A DNA stretch of 64,000 bases from Paenibacillus bovis. GTDB taxonomy: Bacteria > Bacillota > Bacilli > Bacillales > Bacillaceae_C. Shown piece by piece: positions 28,546 to 38,294 of this stretch (positions are counted from its first letter, which is position 1; each line of letters begins with the position of its first letter). The position numbers were made by a program, and so were the translations under genes. The notes under the pieces were generated by a model. It was given only the letters and a program-made list of their open reading frames with translations, ran no database searches and was not told the DNA's origin. Location: contig VEFU01000008.1 in the NCBI GenBank assembly GCA_007679095.1, forward strand, positions 36,595-100,594. Reading direction: 5' to 3'.

Positions 28546-28569
28546 GTATCTAAATATTATCATAGATAC
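28546..28569 (-). promoter_or_regulatory. Candidate operator overlapping the niaR promoter
   Basis: GTATCTA and TAGATAC form a perfect inverted repeat (7 bp arms, 10 bp spacer) 36 bp upstream of the niaR start. On the minus strand it overlaps a possible -10 (GATAAT) with TTAGAA 16 bp upstream. Autoregulation by NiaR is an inference. Confidence 0.4.
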
Positions 28570-28660
28570 GACATTCGTTCTAACTTAGGAATTTTGTTTT
28601 GACTCTCTGTTCTTTTTGCATAAATCCTCATAAGTAATCATAAGTTTTTGTGAAGATTAT

Positions 28661-28688
28661 TAGCATTTTGCCTATATATTCATACACT
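28661..28688 (+). promoter_or_regulatory. Candidate sigma-E promoter of safA
   Basis: CATACACT (28681-28688) matches the sigma-E -10 consensus CATACANT. TAGCATT (28661-28667) is a partial -35 match at 13 bp spacing, slightly short. B. subtilis safA is sigma-E-dependent. Confidence 0.55.
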
Positions 28689-28719
28689 ATATGGACTTAT
28701 GCCTGAGGAGGGGAAATGA

Positions 28720-29973
28720 GTGAAGATTCATATTGTCCAAAAAGGAGATACGCTCTGGACTATATCTAAAAAATATGGAGTAGATTTTGACGAACTTAAG
28801 AAGATGAATGCACAATTGTCAAATCCAGAGATGATCATGCCCGGTATGAAAATTAAGGTTCCAACTAGCGGAGGAACAATAAAAAAAGAAATGCCCATAG
28901 TCTCTGCTAATAAGCCAAAGGAGATGCCAATTGCATCCCCAAGCAAACCGAAAGAAATGCCGAAAGCTGAACATCCGTTTATTCAGAAGAAAGAAGCACC
29001 TATGCCAGTTACAAAACCTGCGAAAGAGGTGCCAAAGGAAAAACCAGCTCCAATTTATCAACCTGTAATGCCTATACAGTTACCAGAAATCGATATTAAT
29101 AATTATTACACAATGAGCTTACAACAATTACAAGCACAAGTACAACAACCAGCCAAAGAGAAACCAGCTCCTGCAAAAGAATTACCAGCAAAGGAATTAC
29201 CAGCAAAAGAATTACCGGCAAAAGAACTACCAGTAAAAGAACAACCAGCACCTGTACCAAAAAAAGAAGTGCCATTACAAAAACCAATCTCAAAAGAAGT
29301 TCCCGAAACTCCACAAATGCCAGTCATGCCAGTGATGCCAACAATGCCAGCCCAGCAAAATATGTGTCCACCTGTGTACCAGTATTGCTATCCAATGCCA
29401 ATGATGCCTATGTGTGATCCTTGCTATCCAATGATGCAACCATTTGGTCATCACCCACATATGATGGCACAATATCCTGGTATGCAAAATCCGGCACAAA
29501 TGCCTTTCATGCAGCAAGGTATGCTAGCTGCCATGCCAGGAATGCAAATGCCAGCAGGGAATTGGGATTTAGATGACTGGGATAATGATTATGATGATGA
29601 AAGTCCAAATGACTGGGAAAATGTTCAAGGGTTTGGAAATCCAGGATACCCACTACCAATGCAATATCCTAATGTAAACATGCCAATGGACTATAACCAA
29701 CAACCTTTCCCAGTTGCAGGCATGCAAGATAATCCAAATGAAGACTGTGGTTGTGGTGGAGGTAATGCACAAATGAGTGGTCAACACGCACATCCATTTT
29801 TCCAACAAGGGCCACAAATGATGCCACAGATGATGCCACAAATGATGCAGCAAATGCCTAATCAATCATTTGCGCCACCTGTTGGTTATGAAGCAAATCC
29901 ATACGGAATGCCTAATCCAGAATTATCTTATGCACTCCCAACTGATTTTCGAGTAGGTAACGATGAAGAATAA
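28720..29973 (+). CDS. safA: Spore coat assembly protein SafA (LysM)
   Basis: The 417-residue protein begins with one LysM domain (about residues 2-45: IHIVQKGDTLWTISKKYGV) that targets the cortex/coat interface. Its long low-complexity region is rich in Pro, Met, Gln and Lys and includes tandem KELPA repeats. Cysteine clusters (NMCPPVYQYCYPMPMMPMC and EDCGCGGGN) could support cross-linking. SafA directs inner coat assembly. The start is GTG after GAGGAGGGG. It overlaps the following CotS-like gene by 11 bases. The central region would be expected to vary between strains. Confidence 0.92.
   Translation: MKIHIVQKGDTLWTISKKYGVDFDELKKMNAQLSNPEMIMPGMKIKVPTSGGTIKKEMPIVSANKPKEMPIASPSKPKEMPKAEHPFIQKKEAPMPVTKPAKEVPKEKPAPIYQPVMPIQLPEIDINNYYTMSLQQLQAQVQQPAKEKPAPAKELPAKELPAKELPAKELPVKEQPAPVPKKEVPLQKPISKEVPETPQMPVMPVMPTMPAQQNMCPPVYQYCYPMPMMPMCDPCYPMMQPFGHHPHMMAQYPGMQNPAQMPFMQQGMLAAMPGMQMPAGNWDLDDWDNDYDDESPNDWENVQGFGNPGYPLPMQYPNVNMPMDYNQQPFPVAGMQDNPNEDCGCGGGNAQMSGQHAHPFFQQGPQMMPQMMPQMMQQMPNQSFAPPVGYEANPYGMPNPELSYALPTDFRVGNDEE
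29170..29244 (+). repeat. 15-bp tandem repeat within safA
   Basis: Five near-identical 15 bp units (type CCAGCAAAAGAATTA) encode KELPA repeats. Because each unit is a whole number of codons, copy number can change without breaking the frame. Confidence 0.9.
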
Positions 29974-30937
29974 TTATTTTGATGATAGGGACGGATATAA
30001 TCGCCGTCTCCTTCTTTTTATGAATAGAAGTTCGGGGATTCCTTTTTCTAAAATACAGAGAATAAAAGAAGGTGTCTGGCTATTATCTAGTGATACTGAA
30101 GCTTGGATAGTGAAGGAATTTCCGAATAAGACACAGCTTGTGAACCAAATTGCATTAACGAATGAATTATTCAGACATGAATTTACAGAAACGTATCGTT
30201 TTATTCCAAAGCCATTTGTTTTCGGTAACCGAGTGTTTGGGCTTATACAATATATCGAGGCTACAAATGAAACTAAATTCACATATGAAAATGAAATGAA
30301 TATTCGCGATGCCTTACTATTATTAAATAAATTTCATGCAACAACATCCTTATTAACAAATTCATTGAAAACGCAATTGCCAAAATTTAATTTATATACA
30401 AAATGGGAAAGAAGATTAGCAGATTTTAAAAAGGGATTGCAGTTACATAATAATACGAAAACTTATTCGCATTTACAGCGACTTTCCTATTATGGTGACT
30501 GGGCACTGCGAAAAATGAAACAGTACAGTGATGAATCAATAAAAACGAAAAATTGTATCATTCATGGCGATGTTGCTAGTCATAATTTTATTCGTAGAAA
30601 AAATGACTCATTATATTTAATTGATTTTGATTTAATTAGTATTGCTCCAAATTATATTGATTTGTTGCAGTTTAGTAATCGGATTTTACCTTATAAGGAA
30701 TGGGATATAGAGAAGTTGTTTGAGTATCCTATCATCCAGGAATATAAGCATAATAAATACTTCTTATCAGCATTAGTTTACCCAGCAGACATGTTTAGAG
30801 AGTGGAACTACTATTCCAGAAAAAGCAAGTTAGAACAGCGATTAATGTTAAATGACTTGGAGAACCAAACGTTAAATCATTATAAAAAACGAATACAATT
30901 TTATAAAAATTTAATTCTACAAATAGATAATGATTAA
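29963..30937 (+). CDS. CotS/YsxE-like kinase-fold protein, probably spore coat-associated
   Basis: The 324-residue protein has an aminoglycoside-phosphotransferase/CotS fold. A conserved Lys is seen in WIVKEF, the catalytic loop is IIHGDVASHNFI (HxDxxxxN), and the metal site is LIDFDL. Unlike the YsxE-like fragment at the window start, these catalytic residues look intact. The ATG overlaps the end of safA, suggesting co-expression in the mother cell. The substrate is unknown. Confidence 0.8.
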   Translation: MKNNYFDDRDGYNRRLLLFMNRSSGIPFSKIQRIKEGVWLLSSDTEAWIVKEFPNKTQLVNQIALTNELFRHEFTETYRFIPKPFVFGNRVFGLIQYIEATNETKFTYENEMNIRDALLLLNKFHATTSLLTNSLKTQLPKFNLYTKWERRLADFKKGLQLHNNTKTYSHLQRLSYYGDWALRKMKQYSDESIKTKNCIIHGDVASHNFIRRKNDSLYLIDFDLISIAPNYIDLLQFSNRILPYKEWDIEKLFEYPIIQEYKHNKYFLSALVYPADMFREWNYYSRKSKLEQRLMLNDLENQTLNHYKKRIQFYKNLILQIDND

Positions 30938-31035
30938 AAAATGTAATCAAACTTTCTTTTTCGGATATTCATGTAAATTTTTGGGTAACCTATAGCTAAG
31001 CATAGATATAAATTTTGGCTATAGAGGTGATCCGT

Positions 31036-31593
31036 ATGAGATTTAAAGCAATGATTCTAATAATGTTTGTATTATTAACAACGATTCATATTGCTGTAGG
31101 AGTGCAGTCTACTTATGCGAAAAACGGGTCAGAGATGGTGGAAGAAGGTTATTCAAGCAATCAGATAGAAGAATATAGTCCGCAAATTATTAACGTTACG
31201 TTAAAAAGAATATATTTAGATGGCGAAATAAGTGAAGAAACAGTAAAAGAAACGATTTGGGCAATGGAGGATTTTTGGGCTAAATATGAATCTTGGCAAC
31301 TTATCGACATGAATGAAAAACAACTTATCTTTGAGAAGGTAGTGGATGATATTTCCCCACTTTTGAAACTAAATGGCTTCTTTGGGGTTTCTGAAGACGG
31401 AACATTGTCTATCTTCAATGGCAGTCCAGAACATGAGGATATTATCCAATCTTTCTTCCAAATAGATATACAAAAGTTGGAAGGGAAGAAAAGACAGCAA
31501 TTAAAACAGGGAATTCCTGTGAAATCAAAAGAAATTTTTGCTGAAGTTTTAGAAACGATGAAGCGTTATTCAATAGATGTCGGTGATGAATAA
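31036..31593 (+). CDS. bofC: Forespore regulator BofC (sigma-K checkpoint)
   Basis: BofC is secreted from the forespore into the intermembrane space, where it restrains SpoIVB and so delays pro-sigma-K processing. The 185-residue protein has a signal peptide (cleavage probably after STYA, near residue 29). It also has the highly conserved block MEDFWAKYESWQLIDM, VDDISPLLKLNGFFG(V/I)SEDGTLSIFNG and GIPVKSKEIF. Start: ATG 31036 follows AGAGGTGATC; a longer ATG at 31015 has no site. Functionally it belongs with spoIVFA-spoIVFB elsewhere in the window. Confidence 0.95.
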   Translation: MRFKAMILIMFVLLTTIHIAVGVQSTYAKNGSEMVEEGYSSNQIEEYSPQIINVTLKRIYLDGEISEETVKETIWAMEDFWAKYESWQLIDMNEKQLIFEKVVDDISPLLKLNGFFGVSEDGTLSIFNGSPEHEDIIQSFFQIDIQKLEGKKRQQLKQGIPVKSKEIFAEVLETMKRYSIDVGDE

Positions 31594-31596
31594 AAA

Positions 31597-31655
31597 AAGG
31601 AGTGTTCCACAACTAGCTCAATTGCTTGTTGTAGAACACTCCTTCATTTTTATTT
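31597..31655. terminator. Bidirectional terminator between bofC and the stress gene
   Basis: AAGGAGTGTTC / GAACACTCCTT plus an inner ACAAC/GTTGT pairing forms a long hairpin. T tracts follow on the plus strand and an A-rich tract flanks it for the minus strand. Confidence 0.9.
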
Positions 31656-32171
31656 TAAATGCTTTATCCTATCAACATCATTTAAAGATTCTGCTCTTAG
31701 CTTATTTTCGGATTCAATTCTAGATGCTACTCGTTGTTCCTCAAGCGCATTATTTACTGGATTGTTACTCATTTCTTCAGCAACTTCACTTAAGTCTGTT
31801 TCAGGCTTCTCTCTGTCATATTTTTTATCCAGTAGCACAAGGATTTTCCCTGATTTTACATCAAGACTGTGTAGCTCTGCATCCTCTTTGTCAAGGCCAA
31901 TGTCCATTAAATAGTTTGTATACATATAATCATTGGATGAGCTAGAGGAAAACAATGATCTTAAAGATTGAAGTACACTTTTCTTTTGTTGTTCAAGATT
32001 AATGCCTTGATCAACTGCTACACCAGCTTTTTTCTCCAGTATGCTTGTTTCGTACTCGTCGTGTGCAATTACAAGAATATGCTGCTTTTGTATTCCGTCT
32101 TCTTTTAATGAGTTAATTGCTCCTAAGGCTTCAAAACTAGTTCCATAAACACCAACAACGGTCTTAACCAT
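31650..32171 (-). CDS. General stress protein 17M-like (YflT family)
   Basis: The 173-residue cytoplasmic protein starts MVKTVVGVYGTSFEALGAINSLKEDG, the GSP17M/YflT-type N-terminal domain with an alternating beta-alpha pattern (HILVIAHD). The second half is hydrophilic with an ELHSLDVKSGKILVLLD segment. The ATG follows GGGAGG. A close match to the sigma-B promoter consensus lies just upstream (32222-32247), consistent with a general stress regulon member. The biochemical function is unknown. Confidence 0.85.
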   Translation of the reverse strand: MVKTVVGVYGTSFEALGAINSLKEDGIQKQHILVIAHDEYETSILEKKAGVAVDQGINLEQQKKSVLQSLRSLFSSSSSNDYMYTNYLMDIGLDKEDAELHSLDVKSGKILVLLDKKYDREKPETDLSEVAEEMSNNPVNNALEEQRVASRIESENKLRAESLNDVDRIKHLK

Positions 32172-32221
32172 AGATGAAAGCCTCCCTCATATTTTAAAAA
32201 TAAATGTCTAGTTGTTTCATA

Positions 32222-32247
32222 ATACCCGTATTTAAAAAAAGTGAAAC
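32222..32247 (-). promoter_or_regulatory. Sigma-B-type promoter of the YflT-like gene
   Basis: On the minus strand GTTTCA, a 14 bp spacer and GGGTAT match the sigma-B consensus GTTTAA-N12-15-GGGTAT at 11 of 12 positions, about 50 bp upstream of the start codon. Confidence 0.8.
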
Positions 32248-32341
32248 CATGAATGCAAAAGCTAAATCAAATAGTAAACTTGATGTAATGTTTGTAATAT
32301 AAAGAACGTATGTTTTTTATTTCAATACATAAGGCGTTATA

Positions 32342-32350
32342 TGGTACAAT
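32342..32350 (+). promoter_or_regulatory. Extended -10 promoter of ruvAB
   Basis: TG-G-TACAAT precedes the ruvA start by 32 bp. A TTCAAT 18 bp upstream could serve as a weak -35. Confidence 0.5.
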
Positions 32351-32381
32351 GATGGATAGCATTTACTAGGGAGAGAATGAT

Positions 32382-32996
32382 TTGTACGAATATATTAAAG
32401 GGAATGTAGAACTAATTGGACCCGAGTATGTAGTAATTGAAAATAACGGTATTGGTTATCAAATATTAACACCAAATCCGTTTGTCTTTTCGAAAATTCG
32501 TGGTAAGGAAACGATTATTTATACGTATCAGCATGTTAGAGAAGATGTCATCGCACTGTATGGATTTGAAAAAACAGAGGAAAAAATGTTATTTAAGAAA
32601 TTAATTAGTGTTTCTGGTATTGGACCTAAAGGGGCTTTAGCCATTTTAGCGTTTGGTGAACCAGTTCATGTCATAAGAGCAATCGAGAATGAAGATGAAA
32701 AGTTTTTAACGAAGTTTCCTGGAGTTGGAAAAAAAACTGCTAGACAAATGATTTTAGATCTAAAAGGTAAATTAACAGATATTGCTCCATTAGATAATTA
32801 TGATTTATTTGCAAGTGGTGATGATATTAACTTACAGAAACCAACTGAAGAAACGCATTTGGAAGAGGCGTTACTAGCATTAGCAGCATTAGGTTATTCT
32901 GATAGAGAATTAAAGAAAATTACACCAAAACTAGAAGGTAAGGATTTAACTACGGATCAATATATAAAACAAGCATTACAATTATTAATTACATAA
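32382..32996 (+). CDS. ruvA: Holliday junction DNA-binding subunit RuvA
   Basis: RuvA tetramers hold the four-way junction while RuvB drives branch migration. The 204-residue protein has the N-terminal OB fold ([20 protein letters not shown]). Two helix-hairpin-helix motifs ([16 protein letters not shown] and [18 protein letters not shown]) and a C-terminal RuvB-binding domain follow ([17 protein letters not shown]). The start is TTG seven bases after AGGGAGA. Confidence 0.97.
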   Translation: MYEYIKGNVELIGPEYVVIENNGIGYQILTPNPFVFSKIRGKETIIYTYQHVREDVIALYGFEKTEEKMLFKKLISVSGIGPKGALAILAFGEPVHVIRAIENEDEKFLTKFPGVGKKTARQMILDLKGKLTDIAPLDNYDLFASGDDINLQKPTEETHLEEALLALAALGYSDRELKKITPKLEGKDLTTDQYIKQALQLLIT

Positions 32997-33036
32997 AATA
33001 TATATTAGAAATGGACATAGGGAGGAGGCAAAGGTA

Positions 33037-34038
33037 ATGGAAGATAGAATTGTATCGAGCGAAGCAATGGGAAATGATTTAACATTTGAACAAAGTTTAC
33101 GTCCTCAAACATTATCGCAATATATTGGGCAAAATAAAGTTAAGGATAACCTCTCTATATTTATTAAAGCAGCAAGAATGAGAAAGGAAACACTAGACCA
33201 TGTGTTATTATACGGCCCTCCAGGACTTGGTAAAACAACGTTAGCCGTTGTTATTGCGAATGAGATGGGTGTAAATGTACGCACTACATCCGGACCAGCT
33301 ATTGAAAGGCCTGGTGATCTCGCAGCCATCCTTACATCACTTGAACCTGGAGAAGTTTTATTTATTGATGAGATTCACCGTCTGCCTCGTGCCATTGAAG
33401 AAGTATTATATCCAGCAATGGAAGATTACTGTTTAGACATTGTCATCGGAAAAGGACCTGAATCCAGATCGGTGAGACTAGATCTGCCTCCATTTACACT
33501 TGTAGGTGCTACAACTCGTTCTGGAGCAGTGTCAGCACCATTACGTGACCGTTTCGGTGTACTTAGTCGTTTAGAATATTATACAGAGGATCAGCTAACA
33601 GATATCGTTGTCCGAACTGCACATATATTGGATACGGAAATAGAAATACAAGGAGCTATAGAGATTGCTAGGCGGTCGCGTGGAACTCCCAGAATTGCAA
33701 ATCGATTATTGAGACGTGTAAGAGATTTTGCACAAGTAAAAGGAAATGGTATTATCACATTAGCAGTAGCTGAAGAAGCACTAGAATTAATGCAGGTAGA
33801 TCATCTTGGCTTAGATAATATTGATCACAAGCTCCTTATAGGGATGATAGAGAAATTCAGAGGTGGACCTGTAGGTATTGATACAATTGCCGCCAGTATT
33901 GGAGAGGAGCCAACAACAATAGAGGATGTATATGAGCCATACTTACTACAAATTGGTTTTCTGCAGCGGACACCGCGTGGAAGAATGGTAACTCAACTTG
34001 TATACGAGCATTTTCAAATGGAGGCACCTAGTAAATGA
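33037..34038 (+). CDS. ruvB: Holliday junction helicase ATPase RuvB
   Basis: The 333-residue AAA+ motor has Walker A GPPGLGKT (60-67), Walker B LFIDEIHR, sensor 1 VGATTRSG and the arginine finger region APLRDRFG. The C-terminal winged helix ends with [17 protein letters not shown]. It forms the RuvAB branch-migration complex with the preceding gene. Confidence 0.98.
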   Translation: MEDRIVSSEAMGNDLTFEQSLRPQTLSQYIGQNKVKDNLSIFIKAARMRKETLDHVLLYGPPGLGKTTLAVVIANEMGVNVRTTSGPAIERPGDLAAILTSLEPGEVLFIDEIHRLPRAIEEVLYPAMEDYCLDIVIGKGPESRSVRLDLPPFTLVGATTRSGAVSAPLRDRFGVLSRLEYYTEDQLTDIVVRTAHILDTEIEIQGAIEIARRSRGTPRIANRLLRRVRDFAQVKGNGIITLAVAEEALELMQVDHLGLDNIDHKLLIGMIEKFRGGPVGIDTIAASIGEEPTTIEDVYEPYLLQIGFLQRTPRGRMVTQLVYEHFQMEAPSK

Positions 34039-34243
34039 GTGGATTTTCAAAGCTATTTATGGTGGTAGGAGCAATAATCTTTTTAATTGGATTTCTTCTA
34101 CAATTTTTCAAACTAGGGAAATTACCAGGTGATATCATCATAAAAAAAGGGAACACAACCATGTTTTTCCCAATTATGAGCTCCATTATCATTAGTATCA
34201 TACTTTCAGTAGTTTTGTATGTAATTGGGAGGCTAGGTAAATA

Positions 34244-34244
<1 letters not shown>
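34035..34244 (+). CDS. DUF2905 family small membrane protein
   Basis: The 69-residue protein has two membrane helices (about 6-24 and 44-66) around the conserved [25 protein letters not shown] loop of DUF2905. The function is unknown. Its ATG overlaps the ruvB stop by four bases and its TAG stop overlaps the queA GTG, so it sits in a coupled operon. The same position between ruvB and queA is common in Bacillaceae. Confidence 0.85.
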
Positions 34245-36435
<2,191 letters not shown>

Positions 36436-36465
36436 TATAATTTACCTAGTAAAGGAGGGGAATAT

Positions 36466-36741
36466 ATGGATACGTTAATAGGATTATCACCATTTATTTT
36501 GATGTTTGTGTTGTTCTACTTTTTATTAATTAGACCAAACCAAAAACGTCAAAAAGCAATTCAAACAATGCAAAATAGTCTCCAAAAAGGGGACAAGATT
36601 GTAACGATCGGTGGACTTCATGGAATAATTGATGGCTTAGATGAAGCGAAAATCATTATTAAGTGTGGGGATGGCAGCAGACTTACATATGACCGTTCAG
36701 CAATACGTGAAGTTGTTGAATCTGTTTCAGGAAATAACTAA
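36466..36741 (+). CDS. yajC: Preprotein translocase subunit YajC
   Basis: The 91-residue protein has a single N-terminal membrane helix (about 5-22), the FYFLLIRPNQKRQK signature, and a small cytoplasmic domain (GDKIVTIGGLHGIIDGLD). YajC associates with SecDF, encoded 3.6 kb downstream. The gene ends at a terminator. Confidence 0.95.
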   Translation: MDTLIGLSPFILMFVLFYFLLIRPNQKRQKAIQTMQNSLQKGDKIVTIGGLHGIIDGLDEAKIIIKCGDGSRLTYDRSAIREVVESVSGNN

Positions 36742-36757
36742 AAAATGTAAAATGAAG

Positions 36758-36807
36758 AGGACTGTCTTAAGTCATTGTAATGTGACGATAAGGCAGTCCT
36801 TTTATTT
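36758..36807 (+). terminator. Terminator after yajC
   Basis: AGGACTGTCTTA / TAAGGCAGTCCT forms a long stem with one mismatch, followed by TTTTATTT. Confidence 0.88.
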
Positions 36808-36854
36808 ACTATCAATTGTGCATCTACGAAAGGTGATATCATACAGTACTTTCC

Positions 36855-37220
36855 TTATCTTTTAGATTCATTTGATAAAATATTTACTCCTAATACTCCT
36901 CCCATCATCGCAGTTAATGTATAGCAAATATAATAAATTAGTTGCTCGATTGTAAATAAAAGTGAGTGTCCTAAATATTGGTACGCCAAAATTAATAGGC
37001 TATACACAACACCAGTTGCTCCTCCAATCAACCAACCTTTTTGTTTCGCTTTCCCACCGCAAATAAACCCTCCGATAAAAACAGATAAAAAAGAAATTAC
37101 CGTGATAAGAAAGCTAACCGATTTCTCCTGAGTTTCGGTAAACTGGAAAATAAGCGAGAAAATAAAACTTGTAATCACTGCTAATAATAAAATAGTCACT
37201 ATCCCATATAAGATAGACAC
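36855..37220 (-). CDS. TIGR04086 family membrane protein (YrzE-like)
   Basis: The 121-residue protein has four predicted membrane helices and the family core VFIGGFICGGKAKQKGWLIGGATGVVYSL. The function is unknown. The GTG start at 37220 has no nearby ribosome binding site. The only AAAGGAG on the minus strand (37251-37257) lies nine bases ahead of an in-frame ATC at 37239-37241. That start would add seven residues (xEAKSFG) that fit the usual N-terminus, so the true start may be the non-canonical ATC. In B. subtilis the homologue also sits between yajC and yrbG. Confidence 0.82.
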   Translation of the reverse strand: MSILYGIVTILLLAVITSFIFSLIFQFTETQEKSVSFLITVISFLSVFIGGFICGGKAKQKGWLIGGATGVVYSLLILAYQYLGHSLLFTIEQLIYYICYTLTAMMGGVLGVNILSNESKR

Positions 37221-37419
37221 CCCAAATGATTTTGCTTCGATAGGTATTCACTCCTTTTTATCTTATCCTTTAAGAGGAATGGAACCCTGTCCAAACCTCA
37301 TAGTACATGCTTATTCACTAAATCAATATTTAGAATATAGAAACGACAATTCCATTATTTTTTTATACAAATTAAGGACACACTAAAAATTACGGATGAA
37401 AAATAAGGGGGAATATGTT

Positions 37420-38073
37420 GTGGAAGATTACATCAGTATTATTTTTCGGACGATTTTTCTCTATGGAGTCATATTGGTCATTTTTAGGTTAATGGGAAAA
37501 AGGGAAATAGGAGAATTAAGTATTTTAGATTTGGTTGTTTTCATTATGATTGGTGAAATGGCAGTAGTGGCAATAGAACAACATAATGATCCAATATTGC
37601 ATTCCATTGTTCCAATGCTAATCCTGCTTATAATACAAGTTGGTCTAGCCTACATTGGTTTAAAAAGTCGTAGATTCAGACGTTTAATTGATGGAAAGCC
37701 ATCATTAATTATTAATAAAGGCAAGATAGATGAAAATGAAATGCGAAAACTCCGTTATAATTTCGATGACTTGCTCATGCAGTTACGTGAAAAAGATATT
37801 CCTAATATTGCAGATGTTGAATTTGCCATCCTGGAGCCGTCTGGCAATTTATCTGTTATTAAAAAAAGCAACAAAAAGACACCTGCATCGTATACAATTC
37901 CCGTTATTTTAAATGGAATTGTTCAGCAGGAGCATCTTGAAGAAATACAAAAAAGTGAAGAATGGCTTAGAAAAGAACTTCATGATCGTGGCCATCACGA
38001 TATTGAAAAAATCTCTTTCTGTAGTTTTCAAGACGGAAAGTTTTTTATTGATTACATGGATGAACCAAAATAA
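37420..38073 (+). CDS. DUF421 membrane protein (YrbG/YetF family)
   Basis: The 217-residue protein has three N-terminal membrane helices with the LMGKREIGELSILDLVVFIMIGE signature, then a cytoplasmic DUF421 domain (RFRRLIDGKPSLIINKGKIDENEMRKLRY and DIPNIADVEFAILEPSGNLSV). The role is unproven; relatives affect spore or envelope properties. Start: GTG 37420 lies seven to eight bases after AAGGGGGAA and gives MEDYISIIFRTIFLYG; ATG 37396 is upstream of that site. Confidence 0.88.
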   Translation: MEDYISIIFRTIFLYGVILVIFRLMGKREIGELSILDLVVFIMIGEMAVVAIEQHNDPILHSIVPMLILLIIQVGLAYIGLKSRRFRRLIDGKPSLIINKGKIDENEMRKLRYNFDDLLMQLREKDIPNIADVEFAILEPSGNLSVIKKSNKKTPASYTIPVILNGIVQQEHLEEIQKSEEWLRKELHDRGHHDIEKISFCSFQDGKFFIDYMDEPK

Positions 38074-38216
38074 GGATGGCACAAAACCATTTGAAAAGGA
38101 TATAAATTTGAATGTTTTAGGTGTAACTACACCGTTTCGGAAATACACTTCGCTTGTATCTTCAAATGCATAAAACGGATAATTCGATCCTGTGAAGTCA
38201 TCACTTAAAAACAGAA

Positions 38217-38266
38217 TAAAACCGAACTATATATCGAATTCGATTGAAACGATAGTTCGGTTTTTG
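38217..38266. terminator. Bidirectional terminator between the DUF421 gene and spoVB
   Basis: AAACCGAACTAT / ATAGTTCGGTTT forms a 12 bp stem flanked by A and T tracts, serving both convergent genes. The 140 bp between the DUF421 stop and this hairpin hold nothing I recognise. Confidence 0.9.
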
Positions 38267-38294
38267 ATTTTATCTCAATCTCATTACCTCAGTA

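Noticed and set aside
29164..29260. Possible CRISPR-like array
   Set aside because: Units are 15 bp with no spacers and lie in frame in safA; they encode KELPA repeats.
37909..38173. Overlapping ORFs on both strands after the DUF421 gene
   Set aside because: They overlap the 3' end of a well-supported gene, have no ribosome binding sites, and show no recognisable domain.
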